Shown here: positions 53,027 to 61,346 of the stretch, piece by piece
Layout of the letters: the number at the start of each line of letters is the position of its first letter
How positions within the stretch are numbered: position 1 is the stretch's first letter
Assembly (NCBI RefSeq): GCF_013377855.1
Contig: NZ_JABXYJ010000009.1
Location: 46,922-110,921 of the forward strand
Source of the DNA: Cognatundibacterium oligocarboniphilum
GTDB lineage: Bacteria > Pseudomonadota > Gammaproteobacteria > Burkholderiales > Burkholderiaceae_D
Reading direction: 5' to 3'
Length of the DNA stretch: 64,000 bases
Notes under the pieces: model-generated
Told to the model about the DNA's origin: nothing
Databases searched by the model: none
What the model saw: only the letters and a program-made list of their open reading frames with translations
Translations under genes and position numbers: made by a program

Positions 53027-53122
53027 GTGGTAGCTTTTGTGGCGATTCGGCAGTTGCAGGGTGGTTTGCCGGTCAATCTGAGTAAGCTGGATAATCTGAA
53101 CAATCTGGATGAGCAGAATTAA
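53027..53122 (+). CDS. Possible 31-residue small protein before parA-like gene
   Basis: A short frame from GTG 53027 to TAA 53122 encodes a hydrophobic N-terminus (VVAFVAI) then LQGGLPVNLSKLDNLNNLDE, a Leu/Asn-periodic tail. Its stop lies 11 bp before the ParA-like ATG and overlaps that gene's AAGGAG. The start lacks a ribosome site, so it may be a degenerate gene end or chance. Confidence 0.3.
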   Translation: MVAFVAIRQLQGGLPVNLSKLDNLNNLDEQN

Positions 53123-53133
53123 GGAGTATCAGT

Positions 53134-53745
53134 ATGCAGGTGATTGCAATAGTGAATCCTAAAGGCGGTGCCGGTAAGAGCACGGTTGCCACCAATCTTG
53201 CCGGGTATCTGGCTTCACGTGGTCATCAGGTCATGCTGGGGGATGTCGATGTCCAGCAATCGTCCCGCACCTGGCTGGATTTACGTCCTGCCAGTCTGCC
53301 ACCGATTACGGCCTGGGAGGTCAACGAAAATCTGATCGCCAAGCCACCCAAAGGCACGACCCATGTGATACTGGATACACCGGCCGGCCTGAAAGGACAT
53401 AAACTTGATGCCGTGCTGAAAATAGCCGACCGGCTCATCGTGCCTTTGCAACCATCGATTTTCGATATTCTGGCAACGGAAACCTTTCTGAAAAAACTGG
53501 CGCGCCGCGAGCAGAAATGCGCCGTCGGTGTGCTTGGCATGCGGGTGAATGCGCGTAGCCGGGCGGCTGATCAGCTGGCGCATTATGTCGGGCAACTGGG
53601 GCTGCCGGTGCTGGGTTATCTGCGCGATACACAGAACTACATTCAGCTGGCTGCACATGGCGCGACATTATGGGATGTGGCGCCATCGCGGGTTGAAAAA
53701 GACCTTGCCCAATGGGGCGAAATATTGCGCTGGCTGCAGTCCTGA
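53134..53745 (+). CDS. Orphan ParA/MinD-family ATPase
   Basis: 203 residues. The deviant Walker A motif is near the N-terminus (AIVNPKGGAGKSTVATNLAGYLASRG, signature Lys and catalytic Lys), then VDVQQSSRTW, HVILDTPAGLKGHKLDAVLKIADRLIVPLQPSIFD. ParA-like proteins segregate DNA or position cellular cargo with ATP. No ParB or centromere-like repeats are adjacent, so it is likely a cargo-positioning or stand-alone member, as common in betaproteobacteria. AAGGAG lies 8 bp before the ATG. Confidence 0.88.
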   Translation: MQVIAIVNPKGGAGKSTVATNLAGYLASRGHQVMLGDVDVQQSSRTWLDLRPASLPPITAWEVNENLIAKPPKGTTHVILDTPAGLKGHKLDAVLKIADRLIVPLQPSIFDILATETFLKKLARREQKCAVGVLGMRVNARSRAADQLAHYVGQLGLPVLGYLRDTQNYIQLAAHGATLWDVAPSRVEKDLAQWGEILRWLQS

Positions 53746-53912
53746 TTCATTTCTTCGGCGTACTTTGGCTGAACCTGAACAACCCTGGCTGGATTTGTCT
53801 TTGATCACAGGTAGCGAATAAAAATTCCCCGCCCGGCCCGGATATCCATATAATGCCGTCTCTCTCACCTCTCAGCAGGTGGATTTATCTTTTGATATCA
53901 AAGACTTATGGC

Positions 53913-54512
53913 ATGCACGCAACTATTTTTCAAACTCCTGTTGTCCGCACACTCATGCGCTGGATTTCTGTCATGGTTTTACGCTTGTGCGGCTGGCGGA
54001 TTGAAGGGATCACTCCGGCAGAACCGAAATACGTGCTGATTGCCGCGCCGCATACCAGTAACTGGGATTTTCCGGTCACACTGATGGTGTGCTTCGCTTT
54101 GCGCCTGAAAGTGTACTGGATGGGCAAGGTCAGCCTGTTTCCGCCGGTGGTCGGCGTGGTCATGCGCTGGCTGGGAGGAATTCCGGTGAATCGCAATCGC
54201 GCATCGAATCTGGTGCAGAGTACCGTTGATGCATTTCATGCCAGCCAGACGCTGACGGTGATCGTACCTCCGGAAGGAACGCGGGGAAAAGTTACGCACT
54301 GGAAAACCGGTTTTTACTACATTGCCGCCGGTGCCGGCGTTCCGATTGCCCTGGGATATCTGGATTTCAAGCGCAAAGCCGGCGGCATTGGTCAGATGTT
54401 TTACCCCACCGGCGATATCGTTGCTGACATGGAATATATTCAGGATTTTTACCGCAGCATTCATGGAAAAAATCCCCAGCAATTCAGCGCCGATCACATT
54501 CAGATCCGGTGA
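53913..54512 (+). CDS. PlsC-like 1-acylglycerol-3-phosphate acyltransferase family protein
   Basis: 199 residues from ATG 53913; ATG 53853 would add 20 residues and has no ribosome site. The acyltransferase motif H-x4-D appears as APHTSNWDFP, with GGIPVNRNRASN and VIVPPEGTRGK as the second and third blocks. Such enzymes acylate lysophospholipids or related alcohols at the inner membrane. The sequence is shorter than typical PlsC and resembles the uncharacterised YihG-free small acyltransferases. No lipid genes are next to it apart from an acyltransferase-3 gene that converges. Confidence 0.82.
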   Translation: MHATIFQTPVVRTLMRWISVMVLRLCGWRIEGITPAEPKYVLIAAPHTSNWDFPVTLMVCFALRLKVYWMGKVSLFPPVVGVVMRWLGGIPVNRNRASNLVQSTVDAFHASQTLTVIVPPEGTRGKVTHWKTGFYYIAAGAGVPIALGYLDFKRKAGGIGQMFYPTGDIVADMEYIQDFYRSIHGKNPQQFSADHIQIR

Positions 54513-54569
54513 TGGAGAACCGGCGTGTCGTCCGCTTGCTGTCTGCTATTAAGCATATTCATATCAGAG

Positions 54570-55685
54570 TTATTCCGGTTTTAAAGGCTTGGTTTCTGAG
54601 ACCGCAGGTACGATGGCGGTGACGCTGTCTCGTGTCTGTGGCAGCAGCAGCCATTGCATCGGCTGCAGGATCAGTTTTTGCGTCAACCATTCGCAATGAG
54701 GATGTGCGCCGAGATATACGATGACAGCACTGGATGCGAGGGAAATCAGTAGTCTGGCGGCATCTTCCATCTGGAAAATACGGTTCAGGATGCCCAACTG
54801 GTACAGCGCGATCAGTGCCATGCCGTGCCACAGGAAAACATACATGGATTGCCGGCCGATGCGGGCCAATCCCAGATCGCGGCGGCTTAACAGATGCAGT
54901 ACGGATAAGCCCAGCATGCCGGATACGGCATACTGCAGCAGCTGATAAAGGCTGCCGGTCGGATTTGCCATGCCGAGCCGTTGCAGCGAAAAACTGCCAT
55001 ACAGCCAGCGGTAATCAAAATTCGCAGGCAGCAAAAAACAGACGACAATGCTGCTTGCCGTAATCATCAGTGCCAGAGCAGTCCAGACAAACTTGCGCCG
55101 CAAGTTGAAAAAATTGGGACCCAGCTGCCAGCCAAGCACAAAAAACGGAAAAAATATCAGCGTGCGTGAGCTGCTGAGCAGATAGCCTGTGTGTTCCGAA
55201 TAGGAGGTAACCATCGCCAGCACCACTGCCAGCATGACCGGGAACTGCAAACGGGCGAATAAGGGCAGCAGCAGACGCCAACTCAACAGGCTTAACAGAT
55301 ACCACAGCATCCAGTAAGGTGCGATCAGCCCGGCATATACGCTGAAGCTGCCGCGCAGCAGATATTCGGTCAGTTCGTAGATCAGCTCGAAACTGATCAG
55401 TGGCGCAAGAATATTTTTAATCAACTGTCCCGATTGCCGCTGGTCCAGCACAGGTTTTGACACCATGCCGGAAACCAGCGCAAACATTGGCATGTGAAAG
55501 GCATAGGCAAAAATCCAGATCGGGCGCAAAAAGGCGTCGTTACTGATATGCAATTCGATGAGATGCCCAAAAACCACCAGAAATATCAGGATTGCTTTGA
55601 TATTATCGAGGAAGACATTTCTGTTCTGAGATGGAAGGACTGCGCTGGACATTACGGCACGGGAAATCGGAAAATCTCTCATCAT
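54570..55685 (-). CDS. Acyltransferase-3 family membrane protein
   Basis: 371 residues with about ten membrane helices. The family start RNVFLDNIKAILIFLVVFGHLIE carries the conserved His, followed by PIWIFAYAFHMPMFALVSG, another family motif. Acyltransferase-3 proteins O-acetylate or O-acylate surface polysaccharides or other periplasmic targets. The C-terminus ends with a soluble tail. Two adjacent ATGs (55685 and 55682) are possible starts. No polysaccharide cluster is present. Confidence 0.87.
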   Translation of the reverse strand: MMRDFPISRAVMSSAVLPSQNRNVFLDNIKAILIFLVVFGHLIELHISNDAFLRPIWIFAYAFHMPMFALVSGMVSKPVLDQRQSGQLIKNILAPLISFELIYELTEYLLRGSFSVYAGLIAPYWMLWYLLSLLSWRLLLPLFARLQFPVMLAVVLAMVTSYSEHTGYLLSSSRTLIFFPFFVLGWQLGPNFFNLRRKFVWTALALMITASSIVVCFLLPANFDYRWLYGSFSLQRLGMANPTGSLYQLLQYAVSGMLGLSVLHLLSRRDLGLARIGRQSMYVFLWHGMALIALYQLGILNRIFQMEDAARLLISLASSAVIVYLGAHPHCEWLTQKLILQPMQWLLLPQTRDSVTAIVPAVSETKPLKPE

Positions 55686-55887
55686 AAACGAAAGCCCGCA
55701 ACAGAGTGGCAGTCACTTTGTAACGAAATGACGTTTTTAGCATTCCCGCTTTTCATTGAGAATCCCCGATGACTGAAAAACAGGTCGTAACATCATGACA
55801 TCAGCAGCACTACGAATTGAAAAATGTTTTCTCTGCGAAATTATTGCTGCGTTAAAATGGCCGGAGTAATTATCCCGGCGGGTGATC

Positions 55888-56547
55888 ATGGCTAAAGATA
55901 AGACGAAATCGGCGATCCTGAGTTCAGAACTGGATTTCGAAAATGTAGATGGCAGTCCGATCAAGGATATGGATATCGATTTGTCGCATCTGCAGTTTGA
56001 TCTGCCATCCGATAAAACGGACCCTGCCACTTTTCTGAGCAAGCCTGTTGCCGAAAAACCACCTATCAGGCCGCAGTCAGCTGCTTCACCAACCAAAAAG
56101 ACCACGATATTATCAGCAGGAAAAAAAACTGCAGGCAAAAACAGCAAAATCAGCGATCGCATCACCCTGTATGCCGCAGTCATCGCGCTGTGTGGCTTCC
56201 TGATTATTTTCGGCAGCATTTTTTATTTCAAAGTGCTGGGCAGCGATGAGACTGTGCCGAGTTATCTTGTTTTGCCGCGGGCTGTGATTCATCCTGATGG
56301 ACAGGTTGTACGCATACAGCTGACTTTACAGGTAGAAAGCAAAGATCGCGAATGGCTTGGTTCGAATAAGAAAGCCTTGTCGGACATCCTGCCGATTGTG
56401 CTGATGAATGTTGATCCGGAAGATTTACATTCAGAGAAAGGGTTTGAGCATTTGCGGGAACAACTGCGTCAGGAGTTCAATCAGCGTATGGGGACCAATA
56501 AAATCAATGCGGTGCTGGTCAATGAGTTATTGTCTCAGAGTCACTAA
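55888..56547 (+). CDS. FliL-like membrane protein
   Basis: 219 residues: a soluble Asp/Lys/Pro-rich N-terminus (about 1-92), one membrane helix (LYAAVIALCGFLIIFGSIFYF, about 95-115) and a periplasmic C-terminal domain (SYLVLPRAVIHPDGQVVRIQLTLQVESKDREWLGSNKKALSDILPIVLMNV) with a final helix. The C-terminal pattern resembles FliL, the flagellar basal-body protein that supports stator function, but no flagellar gene is nearby. ATG 55888 is preferred to GTG 55882. Family assignment is tentative. Confidence 0.65.
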   Translation: MAKDKTKSAILSSELDFENVDGSPIKDMDIDLSHLQFDLPSDKTDPATFLSKPVAEKPPIRPQSAASPTKKTTILSAGKKTAGKNSKISDRITLYAAVIALCGFLIIFGSIFYFKVLGSDETVPSYLVLPRAVIHPDGQVVRIQLTLQVESKDREWLGSNKKALSDILPIVLMNVDPEDLHSEKGFEHLREQLRQEFNQRMGTNKINAVLVNELLSQSH

Positions 56548-56731
56548 TCCGGCAGACACTAAATACATCGTGCTGGTTTCGTGAAGGCGAATGCTGTTCT
56601 GAACCGTTTCATTTTATGTTGCCGTAATGTTGCTGCGACATGGTGTCAGGGATAACAATCTGGCCTGATGCTGTGTTGCGATGATTCTGCCGGTGCCATT
56701 GCAAGGCAAATGCACCGGTAACAATATCTGC

Positions 56732-57217
56732 TCACAGCTCCTGTAAATAACGCAGCAATTTCGCCAGTGCGTGCTGTACGGTCTGTTCTCTGACTGCATG
56801 GCGGTCACCGCTGAACACCAGCCTTTCCGTATGCGTGACGCCGCCCACCGTCCAGCCGAAGCAGACCGTGCCAACCGGCTTGCCTGGCACGGCTCCGGTT
56901 GGTCCTGCGATGCCGGTCGTGGAAAGGGATACATTGGCTTCGGAATGCGCGATCGCGCCTTCTGCCATGGCAGCAGCGATTTCCTCGCTGACTGCGCCGT
57001 GGCGTGCAATCAGTGCGGCGGAAATATCCAGCAGCTCGGTCTTGGATGAATTGGAATAGGTGACAAAACCGCAGTCGAACCATTCCGAAGAACCGGCAAT
57101 TTCGGTGATGGCTTGCGACACACCGCCGCCTGTACAGGATTCGGCGACACTCAGCAGTAATTTTTTGTCTTTCAGTTCCGCACCGACCTGGGCGGCGAGT
57201 TCGAGTGTGGTTGGCAT
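56732..57217 (-). CDS. pncC: Nicotinamide-nucleotide amidohydrolase (CinA C-terminal domain)
   Basis: 161 residues. The CinA domain is complete: LSVAESCTGGGVSQAITEIAGSSEWFDCGFVTYSNSSKTELL, HGAVSEEIAAAMAEGA, LSTTGIAGPTGAVPGKPVGTVCFG and the C-terminal HALAKLLRYL. PncC deamidates NMN to NaMN in NAD salvage. The longer two-domain CinA has an N-terminal pyrophosphatase; this stand-alone version is common in Proteobacteria. AGGAGA precedes the ATG at 57217. Confidence 0.94.
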   Translation of the reverse strand: MPTTLELAAQVGAELKDKKLLLSVAESCTGGGVSQAITEIAGSSEWFDCGFVTYSNSSKTELLDISAALIARHGAVSEEIAAAMAEGAIAHSEANVSLSTTGIAGPTGAVPGKPVGTVCFGWTVGGVTHTERLVFSGDRHAVREQTVQHALAKLLRYLQEL

Positions 57218-57373
57218 GATGTGTCTCCTGTCTGTGTGAATTGTTGGAAGGTAACAGGTGCAGCCATGAATGATCTGGCTGCAGAGTCTGACTTACTTTA
57301 CCACCATGTGTGCTGCAAAGTGAAGCAGGCCGGCGCAGAATAAAAAGACTGTTGGTTGTTGTCCTCAGCAGAT

Positions 57374-57898
57374 TCAGATCGCACGCCAGAGTGCGAACGT
57401 CAGTAGAGTGAAAAACGCTGCCACGATATCATCCCACATGACGCCGAAGCCGCCTTTCAGATGACGGTCAAAATAACGGATCGGTGGTGGTTTGACCATA
57501 TCAAAAAAACGGAACAGCAGAAATGCACAGGTCTGCACGGCGCTGCTGGCCGGTGTCACGAACAGCAGGACGGCCCAGAACGCGATGATCTCATCCCACA
57601 CCATACTGCCGTGATCTGCCACGCCGAGATGCTTGCCAGTGACACGACAGGCCCAGATACCGATCAGAAATCCGGCAATGATGACCCAGCTCCAGTGCAG
57701 CGGGGTGAACAGCAGCGGCCAGCGGGTGCTGAATATCTGAAAACTGAACCAGGCGAACAATGTGCCCATCGTTCCCGGCATCACCGGTGATAAGCCGCTG
57801 CCAAAACCCTGCGCCAGAATATGCGCCGGATGGCTCAGCATGAAGCGTCCGTTGACAGCAGGGAGTGAGGTGGCTGGTGGCGAATCGGCAGGCATCAT
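57374..57898 (-). CDS. pgpA: Phosphatidylglycerophosphatase A
   Basis: 174 residues. PgpA dephosphorylates phosphatidylglycerol phosphate to phosphatidylglycerol in the inner membrane. Motifs: FGSGLSPVMPGTMGTLFAWFS, the acidic DHGSMVWDEIIAFW and FRFFDMVKPPPIRYFDRHLKGGFGVMWDDIVAAFF, with three to four membrane segments. The ATG at 57898 overlaps the thiL stop (ATGA), the usual thiL-pgpA coupling. Two ATGs in tandem are possible starts. Confidence 0.94.
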   Translation of the reverse strand: MMPADSPPATSLPAVNGRFMLSHPAHILAQGFGSGLSPVMPGTMGTLFAWFSFQIFSTRWPLLFTPLHWSWVIIAGFLIGIWACRVTGKHLGVADHGSMVWDEIIAFWAVLLFVTPASSAVQTCAFLLFRFFDMVKPPPIRYFDRHLKGGFGVMWDDIVAAFFTLLTFALWRAI

Positions 57899-58863
57899 GA
57901 TGTCGTGAAATGGTCGAAAGATTGAAAGGCCAATGTGACCGGATCGCCCGCTGCATCGACGAGGCGCAAACCGGGAGCCGCATCAATGCTGCCAACCCTT
58001 GTCACAGGGGTGCCTGATTGTCTGGCGGCAGCCAGCACCTCATCGCGACGGTGTGGTGGCGCGGTAAAGCACAATTCATAATCGTCACCGCCATTGAGCG
58101 TGAACTGGCGTCGCAGTGACAGTGTCTGCTGTTGCAGCACCGGCCCGGCCGGCAGCCGGTCAAGCTCCAGTATGGCGCCGACAGACGAACGTTTCAGGAT
58201 GTGCCCCAGATCGCCAGCCAGCCCGTCGGAAATATCGAGTGCGGCATGGGCAATTCCCCGCAATGCCATACCGAGTGCGACGCGTGGTGTGGGACGGTGC
58301 ATGCGCAGTGCCGCCTGCAGATGATCTGCGCTGTTGAGCGGCACTTCTTTCCAATAAGCGCCCAGTGCCAGCCGGGCATCGCCGAGCGTGCCTGAAATCC
58401 AGATGTCGTCACCGGCCTGTGCGGCATCCCGGCGCAATGCGCTGCCCGGCGGCTGCTCACCCAGAATGGTGATGCAGATATTCAGCGGCCCTTTGGTGGT
58501 ATCGCCGCCGATCAGCCGGCAGTGATGTTGGTCAGCCAGTTGCAGCAGGCCTGCGGCAAATTGTTCCAGCCAGTCCGGATTGGCCTCCGGCAGAGAAAAT
58601 GCCAGTGTGAATCCCAGTGGCTGCGCACCCATCGCCGCGAGGTCGGACAGATTGACAGCCAGGCATTTGTGTCCCAGCCAGAAGGGGTCCGCATCCGGAA
58701 AAAAATGGCGGCCAGAAACCAGCATGTCGCTGGAAACGGCCAGCTGCATGCCGGGTGTGGGCTGGAGCAGGGCGCAGTCGTCACCGACGCCGAGCGCGAG
58801 CCACTCGTCGGCAACGGAGTGCCGCGCGAAATAACGTTGAATGAGTTCGAATTCTGAAAGCAT
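57895..58863 (-). CDS. thiL: Thiamine-monophosphate kinase
   Basis: 322 residues. ThiL phosphorylates thiamine monophosphate to the coenzyme thiamine diphosphate with ATP. The PurM-type fold shows GVGDDCALLQPTPGMQLAVSSDMLVSGRHF, DLAAMGAQPLGFTLAF, RLIGGDTTKGP and the C-terminal ALDISDGLAGDLGHIL and LNGGDDYELCFTAPP. Start ATG 58863 gives the typical LSEFELIQRYFAR N-terminus. The product of this pathway is the cofactor used by aceE in the same window. Repeat copy D lies upstream. Confidence 0.95.
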   Translation of the reverse strand: MLSEFELIQRYFARHSVADEWLALGVGDDCALLQPTPGMQLAVSSDMLVSGRHFFPDADPFWLGHKCLAVNLSDLAAMGAQPLGFTLAFSLPEANPDWLEQFAAGLLQLADQHHCRLIGGDTTKGPLNICITILGEQPPGSALRRDAAQAGDDIWISGTLGDARLALGAYWKEVPLNSADHLQAALRMHRPTPRVALGMALRGIAHAALDISDGLAGDLGHILKRSSVGAILELDRLPAGPVLQQQTLSLRRQFTLNGGDDYELCFTAPPHRRDEVLAAARQSGTPVTRVGSIDAAPGLRLVDAAGDPVTLAFQSFDHFTTS

Positions 58864-59026
58864 GCCGCATTGTACTCAATGTCTTGCTGCATGCGTGGTA
58901 TTGGTGCTGCCGACAGTCTGGCGGTGGTTTGTTCCAGAGTTACCAGCCACTTGGGATACTGCGCAATCAGGGCGCCGTAATCCGTTTTACGGCGAGCAGA
59001 ATCTGATTATTGAATGACTGTTAGCC

Positions 59027-59100
59027 GGGGAGTATCAGTAAAAAACGGCCTGTTATCAACGTAAATAAAGGATCTTTCAATATACTGTGGGGAGTATATT
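59027..59100 (+). repeat. Intergenic repeat copy D with a perfect 13-bp hairpin
   Basis: 74-bp copy in plus orientation in the gap between the reductase gene 3' end (59141) and thiL start (58863). It begins GGGGAGTAT (59027-59035). The other end is CTTTCAATATACT (59074-59086), loop GTGGGG, AGTATATTGAAAG (59093-59105), a perfect 13-bp inverted repeat. This is the best preserved copy. Confidence 0.8.
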
Positions 59101-59140
59101 GAAAGGGAAATTTGGCTTTGTTCTTTCTCTATCCACTGAT

Positions 59141-60325
59141 TCAGGCAATCAGATGACAACTGCTCCCCAGTTCCTGCAACAAGGCGTTGCGTTGTTGCTG
59201 ATCTTGCGGCGCCAGCCCGAATCCGCGCAGCTTGTCCTGATGGTCGTAAAAACGACTGATGGTGATTCCGCCTTCCTCGTCGGTTTCCCAGCGTCCGCGT
59301 TTTGCCAGGTCTGGCGCCACCGGCATCAGTGCAATCGGACAAGAGGGTGTTTTGACCAGCACTGGCATGGGTTTGAATTCGATACGTCGGGAGTGTCCGC
59401 TCAGATTTTGAGCGATGGTGCGGGCGGCAGCCATGACTGGCGCTACATACGGTAGCCACAGATGTGCGCCGTCTGGCTGGGCATATTCCGTACAGTCACC
59501 GAGCGCGTAAATTCCCGGAATGCTGGTTTCACCGAAGACGCTGACCCGTATACCGCGTCCGGTGGCCAATCCGGCGGATTCCGCCAGCCGCAGGTCTGGG
59601 CGTAGCCCGATAGCAGATAACACCAGATCGGCGGTCAGGCTTTGTCCGTTTGTCAGCGCGACTTGCAGGCTTGTGCCGGCATGTGTCAGATGCGTTGCCG
59701 TGGTGCCGGCTTGAATCCGCACCTGCTTTGCCAGTAAAGCCTGTTGCAACCTCCGGGAAACGGGTGGTGGCGCCAGTGCCGCCAGCGGCAGGGTATTTGG
59801 ATCCACCAGCGTGACCCGATAGCCCGCGCCGGAAAAGTCATCGGCAAATTCACAGCCGATCAGACCTGCACCCAAAATCACGACATGCGCGCCGCTGCCT
59901 GCTGTATCCAGCCGTTTGCGCAACTCGGCATAGTCTTGCCAATGATTGACGGATAATATCTGATCCGCCGCATCGCCTTGCATAGTCAGCTGCACCGGCT
60001 TGGCGCCGACCGCCAGTACCAGCTGCTCAAACTCGAATTCGCCCGCACTGGTCAGCAGACTGCGCCTGGTGGCGGCGATCTGTTGTATCCGGGTGTTGGT
60101 CAGAATGGTGGCATTGAGCTGTGCAGCCATCTGCTCCGCACTCCGGCTTAACAGCGTCGTGATCGGCTTATTCTGCGCAAAGGCATTCGATAGCATCGGC
60201 TTGGAATAAAAACTGCCGTCATCGCCGGTAATGATCAGGAGCGGCGTGCTGCTGTCGAGCTGACGGAATTCACGGGCAACGGTGTATCCGGCCAGTCCGG
60301 AACCGGCAATGACGATGGGCTTCAT
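59141..60325 (-). CDS. Rubredoxin reductase (FAD/NAD-dependent)
   Basis: 394 residues from ATG 60325. The pyridine nucleotide-disulfide oxidoreductase fold has an FAD site (IVIAGSGLAGYTVAREFRQL, about 3-22), an NAD site (VVILGAGLIGCEFADDFSGAGYRVTLV) and ASIGLRPDLR-type plus GIYALGDCTEYAQ segments; there is no CxxxxC active-site disulfide. Rubredoxin reductases pass electrons from NAD(P)H to rubredoxin. Its start follows the rubredoxin stop by one base, and rubrerythrin lies upstream, giving a complete NADH to rubredoxin to rubrerythrin path. A longer frame (to 60454) would overlap rubredoxin. Confidence 0.9.
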   Translation of the reverse strand: MKPIVIAGSGLAGYTVAREFRQLDSSTPLLIITGDDGSFYSKPMLSNAFAQNKPITTLLSRSAEQMAAQLNATILTNTRIQQIAATRRSLLTSAGEFEFEQLVLAVGAKPVQLTMQGDAADQILSVNHWQDYAELRKRLDTAGSGAHVVILGAGLIGCEFADDFSGAGYRVTLVDPNTLPLAALAPPPVSRRLQQALLAKQVRIQAGTTATHLTHAGTSLQVALTNGQSLTADLVLSAIGLRPDLRLAESAGLATGRGIRVSVFGETSIPGIYALGDCTEYAQPDGAHLWLPYVAPVMAAARTIAQNLSGHSRRIEFKPMPVLVKTPSCPIALMPVAPDLAKRGRWETDEEGGITISRFYDHQDKLRGFGLAPQDQQQRNALLQELGSSCHLIA

Positions 60326-60326
60326 C

Positions 60327-60491
60327 TCAGATCTCCACCATCTCGAAATCGGCCTTGGCGACGCCGCAGTCCGGACATTCCCAGTCTGCCGGGATATCTG
60401 TCCAGCGAGTGCCGGGGGCAATGCCTTCTTCCGGCAGGCCCTGCGCTTCATCATAAATAAATCCGCAAACGATGCATTGATAAGTTTTCAT
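60327..60491 (-). CDS. Rubredoxin
   Basis: 54 residues, too short for many gene callers. It reads [20 protein letters not shown], then [24 protein letters not shown]: the two CxxC pairs (CIVC and CPDC) bind the single Fe of rubredoxin, and the spacing is normal. It carries electrons between the reductase encoded one base downstream and a terminal acceptor, most likely the rubrerythrin upstream. The ATG at 60491 has AGGAT about 9 bp before it. Confidence 0.95.
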   Translation of the reverse strand: MKTYQCIVCGFIYDEAQGLPEEGIAPGTRWTDIPADWECPDCGVAKADFEMVEI

Positions 60492-60554
60492 GGTTTTTTC
60501 TATCCTGGTATCGGTTATCTTGAGTCAAAATGTGTGGAGGTTTGTGGCGTCGGA

Positions 60555-61034
60555 TCAGGCCTTGCTGGCATTGAGCACAGCGCGGTAATGATTGGCATGC
60601 CGCTCTTCCACTTTGGCCAGCGCTGCAAAGCGTTTTGCTGCCATGGCTAAAGTCCGTTGAAAATTTTCTGCGTGTTCTTTTGATTCGGCGATCTGCTCAT
60701 CGTATTCGGCGACGGCGGCATGATTGCCTTCCTCCACGGCCAGGTGGCGGAAACGGGGATACATCTCGGTGTATTCGTAGGTTTCACCTTCAATCGCAAT
60801 TTCCAGCGCCCGCTCAGGTGTCATCTGCGCTTTCGGGTAAAGCAGGTCGAGATGGCCGAAAGCATGCATCACTTCCTGATCGGCGGTCGCTTCAAAAGCC
60901 TTCGCGATGTCTTCCGCACCGGCTTCGCGGGCAAGTTTCGCAAAATAACGATATTTAATGTGCGCCATGGATTCCCCGGCAAATGCAGCTTCCAGATTCT
61001 GGATCGTGACAGATGGCTGATGTTGGTTACTCAT
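60555..61034 (-). CDS. Rubrerythrin without a rubredoxin domain
   Basis: 159 residues of four-helix ferritin-like di-iron fold. Iron ligands are in LEAAFAGESMAHIKYRYFA, ADQEVMHAFGHL, EGETYEYTEMYPRF and KVEERHANHYRAV. Rubrerythrins reduce hydrogen peroxide. Classical ones carry a C-terminal rubredoxin domain; here it is missing and a separate rubredoxin gene lies 63 bp downstream. AGGAGA is 6 bp before ATG 61034. It heads the rubrerythrin-rubredoxin-reductase operon. Confidence 0.92.
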   Translation of the reverse strand: MSNQHQPSVTIQNLEAAFAGESMAHIKYRYFAKLAREAGAEDIAKAFEATADQEVMHAFGHLDLLYPKAQMTPERALEIAIEGETYEYTEMYPRFRHLAVEEGNHAAVAEYDEQIAESKEHAENFQRTLAMAAKRFAALAKVEERHANHYRAVLNASKA

Positions 61035-61346
61035 ACGTTTCTCCTGGTGAGGTGGTAAGTCATTCGGCTCGGATTAAAAACTATCAAACATGAGGTAATC
61101 ATAGTCAATGATGATTAATTTTTGAAATTGATTAATTAAACTAAATTCATAGTTATTTTCTATATTTCATCTGAATGAAGGTTCGCGATGGGGATGTTTC
61201 ATATTCTTTTGATAATCGACCTTCTATGCTTATGCTTCCAAGGCATAAAAGTCGTACAAATACGTATGAGGTTAGAGTAATCCCTCTGCTAAAATCTCAG
61301 GCTAAAGTAAGTTTTCAGTAAGCAAAATAGAAAGAAGGTCGAGCCC
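61035..61346. promoter_or_regulatory. Divergent gap between rubrerythrin and maeB with AT-rich control region
   Basis: About 310 bp. The rubrerythrin side (61080-61165) is extremely AT-rich and contains AATCAT-N8-ATGATT (about 61097-61116), an imperfect palindrome weakly like Fur/PerR boxes. A plausible maeB promoter is TTGATA (61209-61214), 16 bp, TATGCT (61231-61236), leaving a leader of about 105 nt. Confidence 0.4.
61209..61236 (+). promoter_or_regulatory. Candidate promoter of maeB
   Basis: TTGATA and TATGCT with 16-bp spacing; each matches consensus at four or more bases. The predicted start is near 61243. Confidence 0.4.

Noticed and set aside
61094..61120. Imperfect palindrome resembling a Fur/PerR box upstream of rubrerythrin
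   Set aside because: Match to either consensus is too weak to call; AT-rich DNA gives such palindromes easily.
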